The translations under genes were made by a program, and so were the position numbers. From positions 1 to 48,808 of the forward strand of contig PEAB01000017.1 of assembly GCA_002753395.1 (NCBI GenBank): 48,808 nucleotides of DNA. The letters are read 5' to 3'. How positions within the stretch are numbered: position 1 is the stretch's first letter; each line of letters begins with the position of its first letter. Positions 34,455-43,096 of this stretch are shown piece after piece. Origin of the DNA: Nitrospirae bacterium MYbinv3. GTDB taxonomy: Bacteria; Nitrospirota; Thermodesulfovibrionia; Thermodesulfovibrionales; Magnetobacteriaceae. The notes under the pieces are model-generated. The model made no database searches, had not been told where the DNA came from, and saw nothing but the letters and a program-made list of their open reading frames with translations.

Positions 34455-34499
34455 GTTATATACTTGTACTAAGGAAGTAATATATGATGAGGAATACAT

Positions 34500-35627
34500 A
34501 TGTGTAGATTAAGCGCAATAACATCAAATGACTACATATCGCCCATCGAAAACATCCTGGCCCTCGAGACCATGAAAGAGGGACATGATGGATCGGGTAT
34601 GGGGCTTATCTTAAAAGACCTCGGCGGCGATTTCCAGCAACTCAAACAATACCCCATCCTATCGGGGATATGCTCAAAGAGAGGACTCAAGACCCTCGAC
34701 GACTACATGACCGGTGAGGGCTTTAGGCTCATCCACACGTGGTCGCCTACACTCAAACACCTAAAGGGCGTCAAGGCGAGGGAACACTACTTTGCAAGGG
34801 CATACGACTACCCTCCCCATGTCGCAGACAGCCCCACGGAGGTCAAGGAAGAACTCCTCCTTCGGACACGCTTGGCATTGCGCATGATGGGCGAAGAGGA
34901 CGAATCGATCATCGTCTTCTCCTTCTACCCCGACGTCATTACCCTTAAGGAGGTTGGGGATCCGCTGCAACTGTGTGAGTTCTTTAATCTCGACACCGCT
35001 AACATTAAGGCAAAGATAGTGTTTGCACAGGGTAGACAAAACACCAATTACGCCATAAATCTCTATGCCTGCCACCCCTTCTTCATCCAAGGCTACGGCT
35101 CTATGACCAACGGCGAAAACACCGCATTTATACCAATCCGCGAGTACCTCAAAAGCCGTGGATTCCCCGGCTACATAGGCTACAACAGCGACAGCGAGGT
35201 CTTTACACACATACTGCACTACGTCTGTAAGACCCTGAAATACCCTCTCAAATATTACAAGGACGTCATAACCCCCCTAAAGGCCTCCGAGATTGAGACC
35301 AGACCTGACAAAGACGCCGTCAGGCTGCTAAAGATGTCGCTGAGGTTCCTGTGCATAGATGGGCCAAACTGCGTGATAGGCTTCACGCCAGAGGGGTCAT
35401 GCTTTATGGTGCAGGATGCAAAGAAGCTCAGACCCGGCGTTGTGGGCGGTGTCAAGGGCAAAGTGGCGCTGATGTCCGAGGAATGTGGACTGAACAAGAG
35501 TATCCCACAACGGATATGCGAAACAGATATATTTCCGATGAAATACGACATGGTAATTGTTTCACCGGGCGCTCAGGAGGTTAAGGTATGGAACCAGCTT
35601 CAAGGTTGGACAACAATCATGAATTAA
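34500..35627 (+). CDS. Glutamate synthase, glutaminase (GATase II) subunit
   Basis: A 375-residue class II glutamine amidotransferase. The N-terminal nucleophile cysteine is residue 2 (MCRLSAITSNDY), exposed after Met removal, followed by GHDGSGMGL and a later NLYACHPFFIQGYGSMTNGENTAF segment. This is the separate glutaminase piece of the archaeal-type, three-gene glutamate synthase, which releases ammonia from glutamine. The next gene overlaps its end by 40 bases, so the two are translated together. GAGG stands before the ATG, and a strong promoter lies upstream. Confidence 0.88.
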   Translation: MCRLSAITSNDYISPIENILALETMKEGHDGSGMGLILKDLGGDFQQLKQYPILSGICSKRGLKTLDDYMTGEGFRLIHTWSPTLKHLKGVKAREHYFARAYDYPPHVADSPTEVKEELLLRTRLALRMMGEEDESIIVFSFYPDVITLKEVGDPLQLCEFFNLDTANIKAKIVFAQGRQNTNYAINLYACHPFFIQGYGSMTNGENTAFIPIREYLKSRGFPGYIGYNSDSEVFTHILHYVCKTLKYPLKYYKDVITPLKASEIETRPDKDAVRLLKMSLRFLCIDGPNCVIGFTPEGSCFMVQDAKKLRPGVVGGVKGKVALMSEECGLNKSIPQRICETDIFPMKYDMVIVSPGAQEVKVWNQLQGWTTIMN

Positions 35628-37249
35628 CGCTAAAGGAGTTTCCTTACATTATAAAGTGGCGGGATGACAGGTGCAAGCGGTGTGGCCGGTGTACCGCCGT
35701 CTGCCCGATGTTTGCCATCTATCCAACGGTTGCGGCCCACAGGGTTGTTCAATCGATAGGCCCTATACCCACGCCTAGTACCGAAAGACGCGTCGTTACC
35801 GTAGTAAAACAATCATCCAATATAAACAACTACTGCACCGGATGCGCCACATGCAGCCTGGTGTGCCCAAACGACGCCATAGAGCCGGAACTAAACCCAA
35901 ATCACAAGTTCATCTTCTACAAGAACACCGGTGGAACCCCCTATACAAGAGGCGGGCGCAGAAACGACCCATCCATCTCCACCCTCGACAGGCTCAAGTT
36001 TACGAGGATATCCATGCTCACCGACCCGGCCCTCGACGCCGGACGACACGAGTTCCGCATCCGCACCTACCTTGGCAGGATACTGCCGCCAGAGGAACTG
36101 CCCGTAACCGTTCAAGGCGACGATGTGATGTTGGATACGAAAAACACAACGTTTGTCCCGCCGGTCAGAGAGATATATCCTGTGATGATAGGGAGCATGT
36201 CTGTCGGAGCCCTGTCACCCACAATGTGGGAGGGGTTGGCTATGGGGATAACGTATCTCAACGAGGTAGAAGGGATGCCAGTGGTGATGTGCTCCGGTGA
36301 GGGAGGAATGCCGCTGCGGCTCTTGAAATCAAGGTTTATTAAGTACTTCATCCTTCAGATAGCCTCTGGCTATTTTGGATGGGATGAGATAATCAGGGCT
36401 ATCCCCGACATGGTGGAAGACCCCTGCGCTATAGAGATCAAATACGGTCAAGGTGCAAAGCCCGGCGATGGCGGCCTGTTGATGGCCCACAAGGTGCTAA
36501 AGCTCATCTCAGAGATTAGGGGTGTGCCCCAGGGCGTAGACCTGCCCTCGCCCCCCACACATCAGACCAAGTATTCTATTGAAGAGGCCGTAGCAAAGAT
36601 GATCCAGTCGATGTATCTTGCATGGGGCTTCAGGGTGCCGGTGTATCCAAAGATATCCGGTAGCAGGACGGCAAAGGCGGTTCTGAACAACCTTGTTAGA
36701 AACCCATTTGCAGCAGCCCTGTCCATAGACGGTGAGGATGGGGGCACCGGGGCCGCCTACAACGTCTCGATGGACAAGATGGGGCACCCCATCGCCTCTA
36801 ATCTCAGGGAGTGCTATCTTGACCTGGTTAAGCAGGGCAAACAGAACGAGCTGCCCCTGATTGCAGCAGGTGGTGTCGGTAAGCGTGGTAACCTAGCGGC
36901 CAATGCAGCAGCATTGATTATGTTGGGCGCCTCGGCTGTGTCGATAGGGAAGTACATCATGCAGGCGGCTGCCGGCTGTCTCGGCGATGAGAACAACCGC
37001 TGCAACGTCTGTAACATTGGGCGTTGTCCGAGAGGGATAACGACACAGGATCCTAAGCTCTACCGCAGGCTCGACCCCGACAAGGTGGCCGAGAGGGTGG
37101 TGGAGGTGTATAAGGCGCTGGACGTTGAACTTAAAAAGATCTTTGCCCCAATGGGTAGGAGCACAGAGCTGCCAATTGGCATGTCAGACGCCATAAGCGC
37201 CGACGACCCCGCCGTTGCCCAAAGGCTGGAGATAAGCTATGCCTGCTGA
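35588..37249 (+). CDS. Glutamate synthase, FMN central subunit with ferredoxin domain
   Basis: A 553-residue protein. The N-terminal part has two 4Fe-4S motifs (CKRCGRCTAVCP, CTGCATCSLVCP). The FMN-binding TIM barrel follows, with SVGALSPTMWEGLAMG, EGGMP, KYGQGAKPGDGGLLMAHKV, SIDGEDGGTGAAYN and LIAAGGVGKRGNLAANAAAL. Cysteines in GDENNRCNVCNIGRCPRGI near the C-terminus bind the 3Fe-4S cluster. It converts 2-oxoglutarate and ammonia to glutamate using electrons from the GltD-like partner. Start ATG 35588 is inside the preceding gene. Confidence 0.92.
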   Translation: MEPASRLDNNHELTLKEFPYIIKWRDDRCKRCGRCTAVCPMFAIYPTVAAHRVVQSIGPIPTPSTERRVVTVVKQSSNINNYCTGCATCSLVCPNDAIEPELNPNHKFIFYKNTGGTPYTRGGRRNDPSISTLDRLKFTRISMLTDPALDAGRHEFRIRTYLGRILPPEELPVTVQGDDVMLDTKNTTFVPPVREIYPVMIGSMSVGALSPTMWEGLAMGITYLNEVEGMPVVMCSGEGGMPLRLLKSRFIKYFILQIASGYFGWDEIIRAIPDMVEDPCAIEIKYGQGAKPGDGGLLMAHKVLKLISEIRGVPQGVDLPSPPTHQTKYSIEEAVAKMIQSMYLAWGFRVPVYPKISGSRTAKAVLNNLVRNPFAAALSIDGEDGGTGAAYNVSMDKMGHPIASNLRECYLDLVKQGKQNELPLIAAGGVGKRGNLAANAAALIMLGASAVSIGKYIMQAAAGCLGDENNRCNVCNIGRCPRGITTQDPKLYRRLDPDKVAERVVEVYKALDVELKKIFAPMGRSTELPIGMSDAISADDPAVAQRLEISYAC

Positions 37250-37269
37250 GATAAAGAGAAGAAAAGAAC

Positions 37270-37345
37270 AAGGAGGGCGGCTCCGCCCCCTCCTTGACCT
37301 CCACTGCAAGGGGGCCAGCCCCCTTGACCCCATCATAGCACATTC
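37270..37345 (-). repeat. Two-stem palindromic repeat, copy 9
   Basis: Stem 2 is GGAGGGCGGCTCCGCCCCCTCC and stem 1 CAAGGGGGCCAGCCCCCTTG, followed by ACCCCATCATAGCAC. In stem 1 the A-T pair next to the centre is replaced by G-C on both arms, a compensatory change. The copy is inverted relative to copy 10 at 38846, and together they bracket the island. Confidence 0.85.
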
Positions 37346-37433
37346 TTGTCCCTATGAATTGTTTATACACCACTGAAAATGGCATGAGCTGGCCTATGTC
37401 TGTAGACGATGTTATTCAGAAGGTGAAATATCT

Positions 37434-37745
37434 ATGGTTCATCTGGTAAAGAGTAAGATAGAAGCCATACTACAGTGTTGCGTTAAATATTACGTAAAGC
37501 GTTTGGAGGTTTTTGGTTCGGCGGCACTAGATGGCGTCTGAGATTCAATAATTGGAGACGTTGATTTTCTTGTAGAGTTCACTTCTTCATCCCCCGTGGA
37601 ACATTGTACTAGTTATTTCGGTTTGCATGAAGAACTTGAAAAGATACTTAATATGCGCGTTGACCTCGTAGAGATCAAGGCAATGAGGAATCCTTATTTT
37701 ATACGACGTGCCAATGAAAGCAGAAAACTGATCTATGCCGCATGA
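37434..37745 (+). pseudogene. MntA-like nucleotidyltransferase antitoxin with in-frame TGA
   Basis: Reading from ATG 37434 gives VKRLEVFGSAALDGV, a TGA at 37539-37541, then DSIIGDVDFLVEFTSSSPV and on to YFIRRANESRKLIYAA with stop at 37745. This is a minimal nucleotidyltransferase with the GS-x10-DxD motif; the TGA lies in the middle of that motif. All the remaining frame is intact, so one substitution (for example from TGG or CGA) would restore it. In MntA/HepT systems this protein AMPylates and silences the HEPN toxin. It overlaps the toxin start by 11 bases. Confidence 0.75.
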
Positions 37746-38073
37746 CCCAGAAAAATACGTTTATGATGCGCTTGAAGCCTGCGAAACGGTTATGCAATTC
37801 GTTAAAGGCAAAAAATACTTAGATTATACTGCAGACAAACTGTTACGCTCAGGAGTTGAACGACAACTGATAATCATAGGCGAGGCACTGAACAGGTTAC
37901 ACAGAGAATCACCAGGAATTGCTTCTGAGATAAAGGACTTTCAAAAAATAGTGAATTTTCGTAATATTGTCGTACATAGTTACGATATTGTTGAAGATGA
38001 GACAGTCTGGGGTATTGTAGAATTTCATATACCTTTATTATACGAAATACTGGAAACATTACTGAAAAAATAA
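37735..38073 (+). CDS. HepT-like HEPN toxin (DUF86 family)
   Basis: A 112-residue helical protein. The catalytic motif is R76-x4-H81-x-Y83 (RNIVVHSY), the ribonuclease site and AMPylation tyrosine of HepT. The IIIGEALNRL and LRSGVERQL segments are typical. It follows and overlaps the broken MntA gene, as in normal antitoxin-toxin pairs. With the antitoxin interrupted, the toxin may be untranslated, inactive or neutralised by another copy. DNA here is more AT-rich than the flanking glutamate synthase genes. Confidence 0.85.
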   Translation: MPHDPEKYVYDALEACETVMQFVKGKKYLDYTADKLLRSGVERQLIIIGEALNRLHRESPGIASEIKDFQKIVNFRNIVVHSYDIVEDETVWGIVEFHIPLLYEILETLLKK

Positions 38074-38144
38074 AGAGGTATTATTCTGAGATATTTGGAG
38101 CTTATAGAGATATTAAATAAAGTAAAGTTTTGGGATGATTTAAC

Positions 38145-38681
38145 ATGATCTGGGAATCTTGGCCTTGGAAACGTGAATTGTTTAGAATTGCTTCCCGCTT
38201 GGAAAAACGGAAACAGCAAAAAAAATGGCCAGAACCTTCGCTTGCAAAAGTAGAAATGGAAATGTTTTTTGCCGCTTACAGTCTAAGGAAACTTTTTGAG
38301 GCTGCAAAGATATCTGACAACACCACAACATCCCAGTTTGATGTTAAGGTATATGATTTTATTGGGACAAATGTTACAAAACTAAACTGGCATAAAATTG
38401 ACAAGCATTATGATTTAACTAAATCAGTGCATAGCAAGAAGGAAGCCTTGTTTATTTGCAACCAGCTTATTCATAGTTACGTATTTGTTTTACTTTTTGA
38501 AGAGACAGGTGGGCTATCGGGCATATATTTTTGCTCTGATAGAGAGCGGCATAAACATCTTTACCTACTTGACATAGATGATCTGATATCATATCTGGTT
38601 AAGGTTAGCCAAGACGAGCCACACACTATAAAGTCAGTATTCAACGAGAAGAAACGAGATTACGATGAGTATATTTGCTGA
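38145..38681 (+). CDS. Hypothetical protein in the island
   Basis: A 178-residue, basic, soluble protein that I do not recognise. It begins MIWESWPWKRELFRIASRLEKRKQ, has a helical middle (FFAAYSLRKLFEAAKI) and a mixed C-terminal half (LIHSYVFVLLFEETGGLSGIYFCSD). No signal peptide, membrane helix or known motif is visible. It is 71 bases after the HEPN gene and strongly AT-rich compared with neighbouring genes. It lies between the same inverted repeat copies, so it was probably brought in with the toxin-antitoxin pair. Confidence 0.65.
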   Translation: MIWESWPWKRELFRIASRLEKRKQQKKWPEPSLAKVEMEMFFAAYSLRKLFEAAKISDNTTTSQFDVKVYDFIGTNVTKLNWHKIDKHYDLTKSVHSKKEALFICNQLIHSYVFVLLFEETGGLSGIYFCSDRERHKHLYLLDIDDLISYLVKVSQDEPHTIKSVFNEKKRDYDEYIC

Positions 38682-38845
38682 CGTTATACGAAGCATAATT
38701 AAATGTTTTTAGTGCAAAGTAAATTGGACATTAAAATTAATTTGACAATATAATATCGATTTATTATAGTATGAGGCTTAACTATTATAAAAGCCATTGA
38801 CAAGTAATAGGACATAAATGTTTACAATATCAGGATTGAGGAATA

Positions 38846-38905
38846 CGGGGTCAAGGGGACTGGTCCCCTTGCGGGGGGCTAAGGGGGGGCGGAGCCGCCC
38901 CCTTC
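38846..38905 (+). repeat. Two-stem palindromic repeat, copy 10
   Basis: GGGGTCAAGGGGACTGGTCCCCTTG (stem 1), linker, and GGGGGCGGAGCCGCCCCC (stem 2, about 38885-38902), followed by TTCTTCTG. Terminator-like for transcription from the island. Confidence 0.85.
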
Positions 38906-38952
38906 TTCTGTTTTCCCTTGGCTGAACAATGACAATATAGGGAATTAGGTAC

Positions 38953-41283
38953 ATGGATAAAGTAGTAATATACGGTAATAAGGATTCACAGAGGGTCTCA
39001 TCTAGGGAGCTTGAGAGACAGATACAGGAGGCAGTTAGTCGCGGGGCGCGTGACATCGAGGTGATATCCGATGGACAGCACGCTATAGGCGGGCGCATAT
39101 GGCCCAGGGGCGAGACCGTCAGATTCAGGGTAAAGGGACAGGCCGGCCAAAGGCTTGGCAGCATGGGCATGTTCGGCACGGAGATTGTGGTCAACGGCAG
39201 CGTCTCAGACGATGTTGGATGGCTTAACTGTGGGGCGGTCATAACCGTCCTGGGTGATGTCACAAATGGCGCACACAATGCCTCAGCCCAGGGAAGGCTC
39301 TACGTGCAGGGCAGCGGTGGTGCCCGGTGCGATACCATGACAAAGCACAACCCCAAGTTTGCTCCGCCTGAGTCCTGGTACTTTAGAGACGTGGGCGACA
39401 CCTTCGCCGAATTCAAGGCTGGAGGTATTGCCGTAGTGTGCGGCGTTAATCCCCGCAACAAAAAGAGTATCCTCGGCTATCGGCCATGTGTTGGTATGGT
39501 TGGAGGGGTGGTCTACTTTCGCGGCCCTATAGAAGGCTACAGCGAGTCCGATGTGAGACTCCTTGAGCTTACGGATCAGGACTGGCAATGGCTTGTGGAA
39601 CACATAAGGCCGTTTCTTGAGACAATCGATAGGCTCGACTACTACAACGAGCTAACCGCCTCGATACAGGACTGGAGAAAACTCCTGCCATATACCGCCG
39701 CCGAACGCTCTAAGAAGAGACCTTTTAAGATGACAATCGCCGACTTTCGTAAGGATGTCTGGGAGAAGGGCGTTGGCCAGGGCGGCATATTTGCCCCCTA
39801 TCTGACTCATCCCCTTACAGTCCTGCCCTACGTTACCAGCGGCGCTGACAGGCGGATGAAACCCCTGTGGAATAACGAAAAGTATGCCCCCCCGTGTCAG
39901 GCATACTGCCCCAGCGGTATACCAACTCAAAAACGCGCAGCCCTCATAAGGTCAGACAGGCTGCACGAGGCCGTTGAGCTTATATTAAAGTACTCCCCGC
40001 TGCCTGCAACGGTATGTGGGGAGATCTGTCCAAATCCCTGCATGGACGCCTGTTCGAGAAAACACCTTGACAGGCCGCTTAACATCAAGGGACTTGGCAG
40101 GGTCGGTTTCGATGTAAAGGCGCCAGCTGCTGCACCAAAGACAGGCAGGAGAGCGGCCATCATAGGGGGAGGACCAGGCGGGCTTTCGGCAGCCTGGCAG
40201 TTGGCACTCAAAGGGCATGACGTAGATATCTACGAGGCCGAGGGCAAGCTGGGCGGCAAGGTAGAGCTGTGTATCCCCAAAGAGAGGCTGCCCCAGGAGG
40301 TGCTCGACCACGAGTTGGCGAGGTTTAAGTCGATCGGCGTCAACACGGTGTTAGACACAAAGGTGGACGCCGGTAAGTTTAAGGAGATATATGACGCGTA
40401 CGATGCTGTTATCGTGGCCTGTGGGGCACATAAACCGCGTAAGTTAAACATACCTGGAATGGAGGATACCACAGACGCCTATGATTTCCTAAAAGAGATA
40501 AACATGTCCTGCCGCCCCGACTTTAGAGACAAGCGGGTGGTGATCATAGGGGCCGGAAACGTGGGTATGGACGTTGCTGCTCAGGCATATGCCTGTGGCG
40601 CCAAGGAGGTTACGGCCGTGGATGTGCAAAGGCCAGCCGCCTTTGGTAAAGAGCTTGAGATAGCTACGTCTTTAGGTACAAAGGTGTTGTGGCCTAAGTT
40701 TACTAAGAGTTACGACAAGGGCAGTGGAAACGTTTACTTTAATGATGGTTCTTCACTTAGCGCCGATGTCGTGATTGTGAGCATTGGCGACACTCCGATA
40801 ACGGACTTCCTGCCATCTAGCGTGCACGTAGATATAAACGGTTGGATAGAGTCTGATGAGGCCGGCTTCACAAGCGATCCGAAGGTCTATGCAATCGGCG
40901 ATGCTACGCGGCTTGGACTGGTTACCCATGCCATAGGGCATGGTCTAAGGGCGGCAGAGGCGGTCAACGCACTGCTTTCAGGCCGGTCATACTATAGACC
41001 TGCCATCAAGCCCTCCATCCCTTATGCAAAGATAAAGGCTGCCTACTACGAGCAGTGTAAGGAGGAGACCTTTACGTTTAAGGGTGAGGCAAATCGTTGC
41101 ATGTCTTGTGCCGTGTGCAGGGACTGTCACATGTGTGAGGTAGTCTGCCATCAGACTGCCATCAGCAGGCGGGAGATTGACGGCGTTTATGAGTACGTGG
41201 TCGACGAAAAGAACTGTATAGGATGCGGCTTCTGTGCCGGGGTGTGTCCATGCGGTATCTGGGAAATGATTGATAATATATAA
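38953..41283 (+). CDS. Glutamate synthase GXGXG domain fused to GltD-like oxidoreductase
   Basis: A 776-residue fusion. Residues 1-245 form the GXGXG beta-helix of the glutamate synthase large subunit (GRIWPRGETVRFRVKGQAGQRLG, NGAHNASAQGRLYVQGSGG). A GltD-type module follows with CPSGIPTQKRAALI and CGEICPNPCMDACSR (iron-sulfur), FAD site AAIIGGGPGGLSAAWQLALKG, NAD(P) site VVIIGAGNVGMDVAAQAYACGAK and YAIGDATRLG. The C-terminus has two ferredoxin-type motifs (CMSCAVCRDCHMCEVVC; CIGCGFCAGVCPCG). It completes the enzyme of the two genes upstream and passes electrons from NAD(P)H or ferredoxin. It is separated from them by the 1.7 kb island. Confidence 0.92.
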   Translation: MDKVVIYGNKDSQRVSSRELERQIQEAVSRGARDIEVISDGQHAIGGRIWPRGETVRFRVKGQAGQRLGSMGMFGTEIVVNGSVSDDVGWLNCGAVITVLGDVTNGAHNASAQGRLYVQGSGGARCDTMTKHNPKFAPPESWYFRDVGDTFAEFKAGGIAVVCGVNPRNKKSILGYRPCVGMVGGVVYFRGPIEGYSESDVRLLELTDQDWQWLVEHIRPFLETIDRLDYYNELTASIQDWRKLLPYTAAERSKKRPFKMTIADFRKDVWEKGVGQGGIFAPYLTHPLTVLPYVTSGADRRMKPLWNNEKYAPPCQAYCPSGIPTQKRAALIRSDRLHEAVELILKYSPLPATVCGEICPNPCMDACSRKHLDRPLNIKGLGRVGFDVKAPAAAPKTGRRAAIIGGGPGGLSAAWQLALKGHDVDIYEAEGKLGGKVELCIPKERLPQEVLDHELARFKSIGVNTVLDTKVDAGKFKEIYDAYDAVIVACGAHKPRKLNIPGMEDTTDAYDFLKEINMSCRPDFRDKRVVIIGAGNVGMDVAAQAYACGAKEVTAVDVQRPAAFGKELEIATSLGTKVLWPKFTKSYDKGSGNVYFNDGSSLSADVVIVSIGDTPITDFLPSSVHVDINGWIESDEAGFTSDPKVYAIGDATRLGLVTHAIGHGLRAAEAVNALLSGRSYYRPAIKPSIPYAKIKAAYYEQCKEETFTFKGEANRCMSCAVCRDCHMCEVVCHQTAISRREIDGVYEYVVDEKNCIGCGFCAGVCPCGIWEMIDNI

Positions 41284-41308
41284 CAAATAGAAAGGAGTAA
41301 TTCTAAGT

Positions 41309-42988
41309 ATGTCAAGTTTAAACAAGGTGCCTGGCTCACAGTGGAGGGCCATCATAGAAAGTGCGATGTACGCAAACTCTGTGCGTAAGACCAACATGGC
41401 GGAGTTGTACGAACACGCAATAAAGCAGCCCGAGGTAATAGTAACATCTGAGCCTATGTACAAACCAGAGACCTATGGTCTTCCTGCAGATGCAAAGGTA
41501 CTGGTGTCCAACGACGGAACTATTGTGGGGCGTACTGCCAGGGCAAGACGCCTGGTACGTCAGATGGGCAAGGATAGAGACAGCTACCTTACTATACTGC
41601 GTGAAGCAGTGTATCAGTTTAATAAGAAACCGGCCTTCTGGATGGAAGGCATTGCAGGGCTGCATAGCGACTTTATGGTTAAGGCACACCTGATAAGCCC
41701 CGTCACCGACGCAAAGAACATGCTGGATTGGGCAATGAACTTTACCCCGTGGATGAAACCCTGGTCAGACAATTACGCAAGTTCGAGGGCGTTGGACGAG
41801 CTGGACATTATAGTGCTTGCCGATCAGGATTGGTCGCACCCAGGGTTTCCCGATGGGTTGATCATTGTCGATGAGATGCAAAACTGTATAGCAATCCTCG
41901 GTCTGAGATATTTTGGGGAGCGTAAGAAGGGGACCCTGACGCTGGCCTGGAGCATTGGCGTTAGACAGAACATGGTGGCCTGTCACGGGGGAATAAAAAA
42001 GATTGGGAAGAATCCGCCCATTGCAGTATTTGGACTGTCCGGTTCAGGGAAGTCTTCCATAACCAACAGTGATAAACACGAAAGCGCCCTCAGTCCTGGT
42101 GAGAAGGTCACGGTCATACACGACGACGCCTTCTTGATAGACCTTGACAATGATTTATCCATAGCGATCGAACCAAACCTCTTTGATAAGACCGATGCTG
42201 TAGTGTTTGATGACCCAATAATCAAATACTTCTACTCGGCACAGAACGTTGGCATAACCATGGTTGCTGGAGACAAACTCAAGCTGGTCTGTGGCGATAT
42301 CCGTAATAGAAACGGAAGGTGCATAAAGACTCGCGACATGTTCAACCATATGGATCACTGTGAGAGGCCGGGTAAGGTCATATGGCTGCAGAAAGACACC
42401 TCTCTACCCCCCGTCAGTAAGATAAATAACCTGTGGCTTGCAGTTGCTATGGGGGCATCCCTAAGCACGCTTAGGGCCAAGGGGGTAGAAAACGTAGACC
42501 CAAAGGAGCTAGAAAAACTCGTAATAGAGCCATTTGCCAACCCCTTTAGGGTGCATCCTCTCCTGTGGGACTGCCAACAGTTCTACAAGCTGTTTCAGGG
42601 GGGCACCGAGTGTTATGTCTTGAACACACACGCCTTTGGACTCCCTGATAATCTCATAGACATACCAAAAGAAATCTCCCTATCCATCGTAACAGAGCTT
42701 GTGCGTAACACCATAGTGTGGGAGGACTGGACGGCGTTTCAGGGGCTGTTGATCCCTAAGAACGGGAACGAACTCTTTGGCACAGACTTTGAGAGCAAGT
42801 ACAGACCATCTCAGGACGATACCTACCTCACTTACCTGCGAGACAGGATGCAGGATAGGATAACCTTCCTGTCAAATAAGAGAGATATAGAAAATGACAT
42901 GGACAGCGCAATCATCGATCCTATTGTTGCAGCAAGAACGGTATTGGATCAGTTGTTATCTCCGCTATCCAAGAAAGTAGCAAAGTAG
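41309..42988 (+). CDS. Divergent ATP-type phosphoenolpyruvate carboxykinase
   Basis: A 559-residue protein of the PEPCK (ATP) family, which interconverts oxaloacetate and PEP. Recognisable are LRYFGERKKGTLTLAW (active-site Lys region), MVACHGG (metal-ligand His), the P-loop IAVFGLSGSGKSS and VTVIHDDAFLID. The substrate-binding GRSPxDKF is only loosely kept as GRTARARRL, and the usual GDDEHGW segment differs, so catalytic activity is likely but not certain. It starts 26 bases after the glutamate synthase fusion gene with GGAG and is probably co-transcribed. The pairing suggests coupling of nitrogen assimilation with the C4/C3 node. Confidence 0.75.
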   Translation: MSSLNKVPGSQWRAIIESAMYANSVRKTNMAELYEHAIKQPEVIVTSEPMYKPETYGLPADAKVLVSNDGTIVGRTARARRLVRQMGKDRDSYLTILREAVYQFNKKPAFWMEGIAGLHSDFMVKAHLISPVTDAKNMLDWAMNFTPWMKPWSDNYASSRALDELDIIVLADQDWSHPGFPDGLIIVDEMQNCIAILGLRYFGERKKGTLTLAWSIGVRQNMVACHGGIKKIGKNPPIAVFGLSGSGKSSITNSDKHESALSPGEKVTVIHDDAFLIDLDNDLSIAIEPNLFDKTDAVVFDDPIIKYFYSAQNVGITMVAGDKLKLVCGDIRNRNGRCIKTRDMFNHMDHCERPGKVIWLQKDTSLPPVSKINNLWLAVAMGASLSTLRAKGVENVDPKELEKLVIEPFANPFRVHPLLWDCQQFYKLFQGGTECYVLNTHAFGLPDNLIDIPKEISLSIVTELVRNTIVWEDWTAFQGLLIPKNGNELFGTDFESKYRPSQDDTYLTYLRDRMQDRITFLSNKRDIENDMDSAIIDPIVAARTVLDQLLSPLSKKVAK

Positions 42989-43096
42989 GGATTTTGAGTC
43001 GGGCAAGACACGTCAGTGTTTCACGCTAATCTGGATTGGCAGGTACGGTCAAGCCGAGGCTAAGGCCGGTGTCATCTTAACTATAAGGGATACGAA

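Larger units (their letters stand above)
34057..34499. other. Intergenic region packed with repeat modules
   Basis: The 443-base gap between the histidine kinase and glutamate synthase genes holds two or three tandem pieces of the two-stem repeat (34088-34410) and a strong promoter (34427-34454). Nothing else is visible. Confidence 0.75.

Noticed and set aside
37539-37541. TGA in the MntA gene read as selenocysteine
   Set aside because: No selenocysteine insertion element is recognisable, and the family position is not a catalytic cysteine. A nonsense mutation or sequence error is simpler.
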